DNA from: UMGS1696 sp963643035
GTDB taxonomy: Bacteria > Bacillota > Clostridia > Oscillospirales > CAG-272
DNA: 6,998 bases
Assembly (NCBI GenBank): GCA_963643035.1
Contig: CAVIKO010000091.1
Coordinates: 1 to 6,998, forward strand
Direction of reading: 5' to 3'
In this document: positions 1 to 6,065 of the stretch, piece by piece
Layout of the letters: each line of letters begins with the position of its first letter
How positions within the stretch are numbered: position 1 is the first letter of the stretch
Position numbers and translations under genes: made by a program
Notes under the pieces: generated by a model
What the model was told of the DNA's origin: nothing
Databases searched by the model: none
The model's input: the letters and a program-made list of their open reading frames with translations, nothing else

Positions 1-469
1 GTATATGATACCCACCGATCCTTGCGGAGGAAGCATCACTGGCATGGGAGTAGGTCATGTCGTTTTTGGCGAGATTTCCATCGGCGGTTACGGATACCTT
101 GGAAGCGGACAGATCCCAGATTTCCGCAAACGCACCCGTTTCGCCATCCGTGATGCCGAGGGTAAAGCCATTTACGGACGACACCTCAAAACCTACCGTC
201 ACACTGTCTCCATAGGAAAGTCCCACACGAACAGGAACATCCCCGCTGTCAGACAACGAGGATGTATCCATGATGACCGTTTCTGTACTGTTTGCAGCGG
301 TAGCTGTATCCTGCGCTTTGGCGGACATTGCCATAAGGTATATTGCATAATATGCTGCGCCGCCGATCATCAACAACGCGAGAATACCAGCGAGAATCCT
401 TGAAGCAAGCTTATTCTTTTCTTCACGGCTCATTTTCCGCTTGTTCCCATTCTCATTCTGCTTTATCAA
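1..469 (-). CDS. SpoIID/LytB-domain-like membrane-anchored protein, N-terminal part (3' end outside window)
   Basis: The frame runs off the left edge; 156 codons are visible from a TTG at 469-467, or 144 from the ATG at 433-431. I prefer the TTG: AGGAG (483-479) lies 9 nt upstream, while the ATG has no clear ribosome binding site. The TTG start overlaps the upstream gene by 17 nt, whereas the ATG leaves a 19-nt gap. After a short basic N-terminus there is one hydrophobic segment (about residues 24-46 from the TTG, containing ILAGILALLMIGG), so it is probably an N-in membrane anchor with an outside domain. A Ser/Thr-rich linker follows, then VPVRVGLSYGDSVTVGFEVS and a later IGGYHI. From memory, 'VRVGL-YG' followed by 'GG/GPYHIQ' resembles the N-terminus of Clostridia SpoIID/LytB-domain proteins, which act on peptidoglycan in engulfment or cell-wall remodelling. 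The catalytic region is not in the window, so the family call is tentative; another secreted envelope protein is possible. Confidence 0.55.
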   Translation of the reverse strand, partial: MIKQNENGNKRKMSREEKNKLASRILAGILALLMIGGAAYYAIYLMAMSAKAQDTATAANSTETVIMDTSSLSDSGDVPVRVGLSYGDSVTVGFEVSSVNGFTLGITDGETGAFAEIWDLSASKVSVTADGNLAKNDMTYSHASDASSARIGGYHI

Positions 470-1019
470 TAGTGTACTCTCCTCTCACCATCACATATAC
501 GGATTGTGCCGTTGCCATGATTCCCCTGCCATCACCACGCGGAATCAGGCACATATGGTTTTTTATCAGCGGTTCCTTGTTGAGAATTTCCACTCCGGCA
601 GTGTAATCGGAAATTCCCTGTGTAGCATCCGGCGCGATGCAAAATGCGCTCCCGGAACGGAGCATGATGTCACAGGCAGCTTTCGCAAAGAGACAATCGC
701 CGTATTTTAGCTCCACCACTTCATAACCAGGAATAGCGTCCGCCGCCGTATCGGTGGATGTGTCTGAAGATGGAGTCTCTGACGTTTCTCCAGCGGTACC
801 GTTTGATAGCTGTGCGATTTTTTCTTCTAACGTGGCAATGCGCTCTTTATAGTCCTTTTCGATGGAAGGGCGGAAAGTTTCGGTCAGATAGCTTAATGAG
901 ATGAGCGGATCCTCCGAACTGTCATAAGAGGCGGCAAGCACGCCCATTGCCAAAGCGGATATGACTGCCGCGGTCAGGATAAGTATGGTCGAGGTAGATG
1001 AAGTTTTCTTTTTTTGCAT
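453..1019 (-). CDS. Single-pass membrane protein with coiled coil and conserved C-terminal domain, function unknown
   Basis: The protein has 188 residues from the ATG at 1019-1017. That start is preceded by AGAAAGG at 7-nt spacing. An in-frame ATG at 1046 would add MRANQKGKS but has a poor binding site. Visible parts, in order: a Lys/Ser/Thr-rich cytoplasmic tip (1-10); one transmembrane segment (about 11-30, TILILTAAVISALAMGVLAA); a short charged, probably coiled-coil stretch (about 50-72, containing ERIATLEEKIAQL); a low-complexity Ser/Thr/Asp/Glu linker (73-95); and a globular C-terminal domain (about 99-185) with YEVVELKYGD, LRSGSA and a polar IPRGDGRGI motif. From memory, this layout recurs in uncharacterised Clostridia proteins, often next to SpoIID-like genes. 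No enzymatic motif is recognised. It is the first gene of a two-gene operon with the SpoIID-like gene. I infer an extracytoplasmic role, possibly scaffolding or substrate binding at the envelope. Confidence 0.85.
   Translation of the reverse strand: MQKKKTSSTSTILILTAAVISALAMGVLAASYDSSEDPLISLSYLTETFRPSIEKDYKERIATLEEKIAQLSNGTAGETSETPSSDTSTDTAADAIPGYEVVELKYGDCLFAKAACDIMLRSGSAFCIAPDATQGISDYTAGVEILNKEPLIKNHMCLIPRGDGRGIMATAQSVYVMVRGEYTIDKAE
477..486 (-). promoter_or_regulatory. Ribosome binding site for a TTG start
   Basis: On the minus strand GAGAGGAGAG (486-477) contains AGGAG at 483-479, nine nt before the TTG at 469-467. It lies inside the last codons of the upstream membrane-protein gene, which fits translational coupling. 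It is the main reason to prefer the non-ATG start for the SpoIID-like gene. Confidence 0.5.
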
Positions 1020-1100
1020 AGATTTGCCTTTCTGGTTGGCTCTCATTTCTCACAGAAAATCACGTGGAATTTCCATACGATGCCGGTATCAAACGAGTAC

Positions 1101-1129
1101 ATTATACGGCAAAACGAAAGAAAATGCAA
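1101..1129 (-). promoter_or_regulatory. Sigma-A type promoter for the membrane-protein/SpoIID-like operon
   Basis: On the minus strand a perfect TATAAT -10 (1106-1101) is preceded by TTGCAT (1129-1124) with a 17-nt spacer. The -35 matches the consensus only in TTG, so the strength rests on the -10 and the spacing. Transcription would start near 1094, giving a 5' leader of about 75 nt before the ATG at 1019. Its place just upstream of the operon and downstream of the structured element suggests the last two genes are transcribed independently of the topoisomerase gene. Confidence 0.65.
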
Positions 1130-1217
1130 GTTTTTCCCTTGGATATTCACAGCAAATTTACAAGTGACGCGTTTCAATGGGTGTTTTTACACAGCCACCA
1201 TGCGATTTGATTCTATT

Positions 1218-1376
1218 ATAAAGATAGGAACGACGCAATCCGTTTCCGGAATACAGGCGTTCCCCTTTTTATATCAGACATCCGAGGGGAGAGATGGCAG
1301 TTAAACTGCTGAAACCGTCGATTCAAGGACCCACTGACTTAAGGTTGGTTATGCGTCAAAAAGTTCCTACTTCTAT
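1218..1376 (-). ncRNA. Candidate structured RNA element with a long closing stem
   Basis: This lies in the 398-bp non-coding stretch. The 5' strand AUAGAAGUAGGAAC (1376-1363) pairs with the 3' strand GUUCCUAUCUUUAU (1231-1218): 13 of 14 positions pair, including two G-U pairs, with one A/C mismatch. After a UUUUU bulge (1362-1358), GACGCA (1357-1352) pairs with UGCGUC (1237-1232). The closing helix thus has about 19 base pairs. The G-U pairs exist only in the minus-strand RNA, which favours that strand. Inside, possible small hairpins are CAUCU/GGAUG, GCAG/CUGC, and UCCG/CGGA closed by a GAAA (GNRA) tetraloop at about 1249-1238. I see no good promoter directly upstream, so it may be carved from topoisomerase mRNA read-through. 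I could not match it to a known class: T-box, TPP, FMN, SRP, tmRNA, RNase P and tRNA signatures are absent. A decayed repeat with terminal inverted repeats is the main alternative. Confidence 0.35.
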
Positions 1377-1382
1377 GCCTCT

Positions 1383-1401
1383 TAACATGAAAACGATGTT
1401 A
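1383..1401 (-). terminator. Weak hairpin just after the topoisomerase gene
   Basis: On the minus strand UAACAU-CGUUUUC-AUGUUA forms a 6-bp AU-rich hairpin 16 nt past the stop codon. It is not followed by a U-tract (AGAGGC comes next), so it is at best a weak 3'-end or pause structure. Read-through into the structured element is plausible. Confidence 0.2.
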
Positions 1402-1417
1402 TCAACGTTCTGAAAAT

Positions 1418-3691
1418 CTATTCCTCTCTTGTTTCCTCCTCTGTCAGACCAATCTGTTCTCCTTCCGTGAGAGGCTTGGCTGACAGCTCTGTCATAAGCG
1501 ACTGTGCAAGACCGACTGCCGGAATCTTGTTTTTTCGCAGCCGAACCGCACCAGGATATTTACGCAGCACATCTCCCGCAATTACCTTGTTTACTGTGAC
1601 TCCATTCTTCATATTGAACAGGATCACACCCTGTGATGTACGGGTCGTCTTTACAGGGATCAGTACGGAAGAGAGCAGAATACCCTTGGATGCTGTGTTG
1701 AGCAACAGAATATCTTTTGCTTTTTCCTCGTAGATCAAGCCAACGATTGGCGACATATCCGACAATGCGCCGGTAAGTTTGCGGCGATTGTTCTTCGTTT
1801 CATACGCTTTGATCGGGATCCGAACGCCTTTTCCATTTGCGAATATGCAGATGAGATGCTCATTTTCCGGATAGTTGTGCATCGCTTTCATCATGATCGG
1901 ATGCTCGTCCTCATCCATTTCCAGTTTTGCCGGGATATACTCGCCGAGTGCGGACGCTTTGGTGTTATCAAAATCGTCCACCTTGGCTTTATAGACCTGC
2001 GCCTTGTCCGTGAAGAAAAGCAACTCTGCCAGATTGTCCGTATCCTCCGCACTGACGATTTCATCTCCATCTTTGAGCTTGTGTTCATCCGCAAGACGGA
2101 GCGACTGCCTCGTAATCTTCTTGAAGTAACCCTCTTTGGTCAGCGTCACGTGAACATCATACCGCTCCACAGGTTCCTCTTCCGGCACTTCTACGATCTC
2201 TTCCGCGTACATGAGTTGTGTCCTACGTGGTTTGGCGTATTTTTTCTTAATATCCGTGAGTTGCTGTATCATGATTGCCTTGATTCGCAGCTCGTCTCGG
2301 ATGGTGTCCTCCAATTCCCCAATCTCCTTCTGGAGCGTTTCGATCTCCCGAATCCGTTCTAGAATATACTCGCGATTCAGATGGCGCAGACGGATTTCCG
2401 CGATGTAGTCTGCCTGAATCTCATCGATAGCAAATCCCTCCATTAACCGCGGCACAACATCCGATTCCTTTTCCGTTTCCCGCACGATCCGGATTGCCTT
2501 GTCGATGTCCAGTAAAATCTTACCCAGTCCACGCAGCAGATGGAGTTTTTCCTTTTTCTTTTCCAAATCAAAGGTCAGCTCCCGTCGCACACAATCCATG
2601 CGGAACCGAATCCACTCTTGGAGAATCTCATGCAAACCGAGCAGACGCGGCGTTTTGTCAACAATGACATTGAAATTGCACGCAAACGTATCTTCCAACG
2701 TCGTCAGCTTGTATAGGCGATTCATCAGTGCATCCGCGTCCGTCCCGCGACGAACATCGAGTGCCAGCTTGAAGCCGCTCAAGCTGATTTCATCGCGCAC
2801 ATCAGTGATTTCTTTGATTTTGCCCTCCTTCACCAGATCGAGAATCCGTTTCAAAATGATCTCGATAGAGGTGGAATACGGGATTTGTAATACTTCAATA
2901 CAGCTGTTCTGCTTATCATAGGTATACCGCGCGCGCAAACGGATACTACCGGCACCCGTCTCATATAGGGTACGCATCTGGTCGCGATCATAGACAAGAT
3001 TCCCTCCGCCCGCAAAATCCGGCGCGATCACGATGTCGAGAAGCTTGTCCACGGAAATGTCTGGTTTTTTCAGCATGGCAATTGTCCCGTCACAGATCTC
3101 AGCAAGATTGAAGGAGCATATGCTGGACTGGAGTCCTACGGCAATCCCTGTGTTTGGGGATACAAGGATATTGGGAAAAGAAGTAGGCAACAGAGACGGC
3201 TCTATTGTGGTATTGTCGTAGTTTGGAATCATCTCCACTGCGTTTTTTTCAATACCGCCGAAAATTTCCGCACAGAACGCATCCAGTTTGGCTTCGGTAT
3301 ACCGTGGTGCGGCAGGTGCCATATCACGACTGTACTGCTTTCCAAAACTTCCTTTGGAGTCGATAAACGGATGTAGAAGCGCCTCATTACCACGTGTCAG
3401 ACGAACCATAGTATCATAAATCGTGGCATCTCCATGTGGGTTGAGCTTCATCGTTTCCCCGACTATGTTGGTGCTTTTGGTACGTGCTTTCGTCATCAAC
3501 CCCATTTTGTACATGGTATATAATAATTTTCGTTGCGACGGCTTGAAGCCATCAATTTCAGGGATGGCACGAGATACAATGACAGTCATAACATACGGCA
3601 TATAGTTTGTCTCAATTGTCTCCGTAATGTGCTGATCGCGAATCTCTGCCACGCTTTTTTCTTCTGGTTCCTTCGTTTTCTTTCTTGGCAT
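1418..3691 (-). CDS. parC: DNA topoisomerase IV subunit A-like protein (type IIA, GyrA/ParC family)
   Basis: This is the 757-residue cleavage subunit of a type IIA topoisomerase. It would act as A2B2 with an ATPase B subunit not in the window. Visible signatures: IVSRAIPEIDGFKPSQRKLLYTM (39-60), MKLNPHGDATIYDTMVRL (81-98), and catalytic Arg130-Tyr131 in APRYTE, where the tyrosine makes the covalent DNA link. A coiled-coil region follows (about 365-485, with a KKKEKLHLLRGL helix). The C-terminal beta-pinwheel (about 510-735) shows repeats such as VTLTKEGYFKKI, LLFFTDKAQVYKAKV, LICIFANGKGVRI and GVILFNMKNGVTV. The gyrase QRRGGKG box is missing where expected (about 530-545), which favours a decatenating topoisomerase IV-like enzyme over gyrase. 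The residue equivalent to quinolone-contact Ser83 of E. coli GyrA is Ala89; the Asp87 equivalent is kept (Asp93). The start at 3691 has GAGGG at 4-nt spacing and gives MPRKKTKEPEE, typical of the family. An ATG at 3760 would add 23 residues but its AAGGA is 14 nt away. Confidence 0.9.
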   Translation of the reverse strand: MPRKKTKEPEEKSVAEIRDQHITETIETNYMPYVMTVIVSRAIPEIDGFKPSQRKLLYTMYKMGLMTKARTKSTNIVGETMKLNPHGDATIYDTMVRLTRGNEALLHPFIDSKGSFGKQYSRDMAPAAPRYTEAKLDAFCAEIFGGIEKNAVEMIPNYDNTTIEPSLLPTSFPNILVSPNTGIAVGLQSSICSFNLAEICDGTIAMLKKPDISVDKLLDIVIAPDFAGGGNLVYDRDQMRTLYETGAGSIRLRARYTYDKQNSCIEVLQIPYSTSIEIILKRILDLVKEGKIKEITDVRDEISLSGFKLALDVRRGTDADALMNRLYKLTTLEDTFACNFNVIVDKTPRLLGLHEILQEWIRFRMDCVRRELTFDLEKKKEKLHLLRGLGKILLDIDKAIRIVRETEKESDVVPRLMEGFAIDEIQADYIAEIRLRHLNREYILERIREIETLQKEIGELEDTIRDELRIKAIMIQQLTDIKKKYAKPRRTQLMYAEEIVEVPEEEPVERYDVHVTLTKEGYFKKITRQSLRLADEHKLKDGDEIVSAEDTDNLAELLFFTDKAQVYKAKVDDFDNTKASALGEYIPAKLEMDEDEHPIMMKAMHNYPENEHLICIFANGKGVRIPIKAYETKNNRRKLTGALSDMSPIVGLIYEEKAKDILLLNTASKGILLSSVLIPVKTTRTSQGVILFNMKNGVTVNKVIAGDVLRKYPGAVRLRKNKIPAVGLAQSLMTELSAKPLTEGEQIGLTEEETREE

Positions 3692-3789
3692 ATGACCCTC
3701 ATGTGCAATTTCTTTCGCAGGGATACGCTGTACGGAATCGACCTCTTGCACCAAATCCATCTTAAATCAACGTATCCTTAATGGAAGTT

Positions 3790-4830
3790 TTATGACAGCT
3801 TCAAAATCTTTCCGCCTGCCGCCCGGATAATCCGGTTATAATAGGCAAGCGCTATGCCTGTTGTATCTGGCAGCTTTGCATAGAGAACACGCAAACCACG
3901 AGCATCCGCCTCCCTTAGGAGCGAGAACAATCGCTTATCGTGTTCCGCCACATTTTTGTAGGCACCGAGAGAAAGAAATGAAATATGCGGGAACAAATTC
4001 TTCTCTTCCTCATACCAAAGCACGCCTGTATCTTCTTTGGCATTTGTCAAAATATATTTTCTGCATTCGTCTAAAGTTCCATCCAGAAGAATCACCTGAC
4101 AATCCGGCGCGTAGTGTTTGTATTTCATTCCCGGAGACAGCGGTCTATCTCCCGCTTTTTCCGGATGTACGACTGCATCCGACACCTGTACATCATCGCA
4201 TACCTCAGACAGCATTTCCAGAGTGATAGCACCAGGACGCAAGATGGTACAGCAATTGTTAGTCAACGAAATTACCGTCGATTCTACACCGATGGCACAG
4301 ATGCCTCCATCAAGAATGAGCGGGATTTTTCCAAAGAGATCCTCATACACATGCGCCGCCGTCGTGCAGGAAGGTTTACCGGAACGATTGGCACTTGGAG
4401 CCGCAATCGGATGTCCGGAAAGTTCAATCAGACGATGGGCAATCGGATGCGAGGGACAGCGAATTGCCACAGTATCCAGACCACCAGAGACAGTATCCGG
4501 AATTACAGAACGTTTCGGCAAAACGATCGTAAGTGGTCCCGGCATAAAACGTTCGGCAAGTGCATAAAACAGTGATGATGTATGAGCATACTTTTCAGCG
4601 TCTTTTGGATATGCTATATGCACAATTAATGGATTGTCTGATGGACGACCTTTTGCAGCGTATATCTTTTCGGCAGCCGCAGAATACAGCGCGCTGCCTG
4701 CCAATCCGTACACAGTCTCCGTTGGGATTGCGACAAGCTCGCCGGACGTAATATAGGCACTCGCCTTTTTTATGGCATAATCCCATGTTTCGGGATGATC
4801 CGGCAGACAAGATATGATTTCAGTTTTCAT
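3790..4830 (-). CDS. sua5: Threonylcarbamoyl-AMP synthase, two-domain Sua5 type
   Basis: This cytoplasmic enzyme makes threonylcarbamoyl-AMP from threonine, bicarbonate and ATP. The TsaB/TsaD/TsaE proteins then move the group to A37 of ANN-decoding tRNAs (t6A). The YrdC/TsaC domain fills about residues 13-200: PTETVYGLAG (36-45), YAAKGRPSDNPL (57-68), MPGPLTIVLP (96-105), APSANRSGKPS (144-154), and GVESTVISL (181-189). The conserved linker SPGMKYKHYAP (232-242), which folds over the active site in Sua5 structures, leads into a C-terminal Sua5 domain (about 245-346) ending in YNRIIRAAGG. At 346 residues it is full-length for the two-domain form and longer than single-domain TsaC. The ATG at 4830 lies inside the last codons of prfA (11-nt overlap) with no strong binding site nearby (GAAG at 10 nt), so translation is probably coupled to prfA. 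The prfA-sua5 arrangement is common in Firmicutes. Confidence 0.95.
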   Translation of the reverse strand: MKTEIISCLPDHPETWDYAIKKASAYITSGELVAIPTETVYGLAGSALYSAAAEKIYAAKGRPSDNPLIVHIAYPKDAEKYAHTSSLFYALAERFMPGPLTIVLPKRSVIPDTVSGGLDTVAIRCPSHPIAHRLIELSGHPIAAPSANRSGKPSCTTAAHVYEDLFGKIPLILDGGICAIGVESTVISLTNNCCTILRPGAITLEMLSEVCDDVQVSDAVVHPEKAGDRPLSPGMKYKHYAPDCQVILLDGTLDECRKYILTNAKEDTGVLWYEEEKNLFPHISFLSLGAYKNVAEHDKRLFSLLREADARGLRVLYAKLPDTTGIALAYYNRIIRAAGGKILKLS

Positions 4831-5890
4831 CTTGATGATTCTTCAGCTTCTCCGCGGTATCGGCAGTAGCAAGTGCGTCTATCATGGTGTCGATATTTCC
4901 AGCAAGAAAGCTCTCCATACTATAAATTGTAAATCCAATGCGGTGGTCTGTGATGCGGCTCTGTGGATAATTGTACGTGCGGATCCGTTCGCTACGATCT
5001 CCGGTACCAACCTGCGATCTTCGTTCGCTGGCGATTTTGTCATTCTGCTCCCGTGTTTTGAGATCATACAGTTTTGCCGCAAGCAGCTTCATCGCTTTGT
5101 CGCGGTTCTTGAACTGACTTCGCTCATCCTGACACTCAATCACAATTCCGGTCGGTTTATGTAAAAGACGGATCGCGGATTCCGTTTTGTTGACATGCTG
5201 TCCACCCGCTCCGCTCGATTTGATCGTTTCGATTTCCAAATCCGACGGCAGAATTTCAATCTCCACATCCTCCGCTTCCGGCAATACAGCAACAGATGCG
5301 GTGGATGTGTGGATACGTCCGGAGGTTTCCGTTTCCGGGACACGCTGTACCCGATGCACGCCGCTTTCGTACTTGAACCGGGAATACGCCCCCTCTCCAG
5401 TCACACGAAATGTGATCTCACGATAGCCGCCCAGTCCCGTCTCATTTCGGTTCAGTACCTCTGTTTTGTATTGTTTTGTGTCGGCATACATGGTATACAT
5501 CCGATAGAGAACGCCTGCGAACAACGCCGCTTCTTCTCCCCCGGCGCAGGCACGGATTTCAACGATTACATTTTTGTCATCATTCGGATCTCGTGGTAGC
5601 AAGAGAATTTTCAATTCTTCCTCCAAATGCTCCAATTGCTCCTTGCCACTTTTGTATTCCTCGGCGGCAATTTCTCGCATTTCCGGATCCTCCTCCATGA
5701 TAATTCGCGCATCCTCCGTATCGTTGCTTAGTTTTTTATATTCTCTGTACTTTGCAATAATCGGCGTCAGAGTCTTATATTCCTTCATAAGCTGTGTATA
5801 CGCGTTTCGATCCGCCATGCTATCCTGATCTTGCAGCTCATTTTCAATCGTCAGATACCGCAATTCCGCGTCGTGCAGTTTTCCAAGCAT
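4820..5890 (-). CDS. prfA: Peptide chain release factor 1 (RF1)
   Basis: RF1 reads UAA and UAG in the ribosomal A site and triggers peptidyl-tRNA hydrolysis. The 356-residue length matches the usual 355-360. Domain order: N-terminal helical domain (about 1-100); LPRDPNDDKNVIVEIRACAG leading into the core (98-117); the codon-reading PxT tripeptide as Pro185-Glu-Thr187 in RVPETETSGRIHTS, which marks RF1 rather than the SPF-bearing RF2; and the catalytic GGQ at 229-231 in SSGAGGQHVNKTES. The tail keeps RIRTYNYPQSRITDHRIG (302-319). The glutamine of GGQ is the usual methylation site of PrmC; prmC is not in the window. I chose the ATG at 5890-5888 (MLGKLHDAEL), which aligns with known RF1 starts and has GGGA about 7 nt upstream. 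The frame stays open to an ATG at 5974, but the extra 28 residues are not RF1-like. The 3' end overlaps the sua5 start by 11 nt. Confidence 0.97.
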   Translation of the reverse strand: MLGKLHDAELRYLTIENELQDQDSMADRNAYTQLMKEYKTLTPIIAKYREYKKLSNDTEDARIIMEEDPEMREIAAEEYKSGKEQLEHLEEELKILLLPRDPNDDKNVIVEIRACAGGEEAALFAGVLYRMYTMYADTKQYKTEVLNRNETGLGGYREITFRVTGEGAYSRFKYESGVHRVQRVPETETSGRIHTSTASVAVLPEAEDVEIEILPSDLEIETIKSSGAGGQHVNKTESAIRLLHKPTGIVIECQDERSQFKNRDKAMKLLAAKLYDLKTREQNDKIASERRSQVGTGDRSERIRTYNYPQSRITDHRIGFTIYSMESFLAGNIDTMIDALATADTAEKLKNHQDEN

Positions 5891-6065
5891 ATTGTTATCC
5901 CATACCTCATCTTTGCTGCTGCTATTTTTTTGCATTCGCCGAAAATATAATGCTTGTCTGCAAACAATGCACACAAATTCGGCAGACGCCTTGATGTGTC
6001 GTCAGATGTCATAAGAATGCGCTGAATACATCGAGAACTTGCATCAACCTTAATCAGCGTTTCCT
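5891..6065. other. 175-bp spacer between the aldolase and prfA
   Basis: No gene is supported here. A weak AT-rich box (TTATAT, minus strand, 5950-5945) lies about 55 nt before the prfA ATG, but I see no good -35 at 16-18 nt from it. Loose inverted repeats such as CGCTGA/TCAGCG follow the aldolase stop, without a U-tract. The boundary between the aldolase transcript and prfA is therefore not fixed by sequence alone. Confidence 0.5.

Larger units (their letters stand above)
1020..1417. other. 398-bp non-coding interval
   Basis: Between the topoisomerase stop and the membrane-protein start no frame on either strand has both a convincing start and protein-like composition. The topoisomerase-proximal half carries a weak hairpin (1383-1401) and the candidate structured RNA (1218-1376). 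The downstream half is AT-richer and carries the -10/-35 pair at 1101-1129 and the leader with its ribosome binding site. A 13-bp palindrome GCAGTTTAACTGC lies inside the structured element. Confidence 0.7.

Noticed and set aside
1..403. Plus-strand 132-codon open frame at the left edge
   Set aside because: It is antisense to the membrane-anchored SpoIID-like reading frame, which has a start region, a transmembrane segment and family-like motifs; the plus frame is Cys/Arg/His-rich and has no recognisable features.
1215..1220. Second TATAAT on the minus strand as a promoter
   Set aside because: No -35-like hexamer lies 16-18 nt upstream, and the box falls at the 3' strand of the closing stem, so its sequence is better explained by pairing.
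1288..1300. 13-bp palindrome GCAGTTTAACTGC as an operator
   Set aside because: It lies within the candidate RNA and about 160 nt upstream of the -35 box of the nearest promoter. With no second copy elsewhere in the window, a repressor site is not supported.
1221..1372. 6S RNA, T-box leader, metabolite riboswitch or tRNA as the identity of the structured element
   Set aside because: The GGGTGGTACC T-box sequence, TPP and FMN core motifs, and tRNA T-arm consensus are absent. The branched interior lacks the single large bubble of 6S RNA. It stays unassigned.
3721..3777. 7-bp perfect inverted repeat (GGATACG/CGTATCC) flanking the alternative upstream ATG at 3760 of the topoisomerase gene
   Set aside because: With a 43-nt loop, an arm this short is expected by chance in a stretch of this size. 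It could hide the AAGGA of the longer start, but nothing else supports a regulatory role.
4114..4575. Long plus-strand open frames opposite sua5 (about 150 codons each)
   Set aside because: They lie entirely antisense to a clearly conserved enzyme gene, their composition is Arg/Ser/His-rich and shadow-like, and no plus-strand promoter or binding site supports them.
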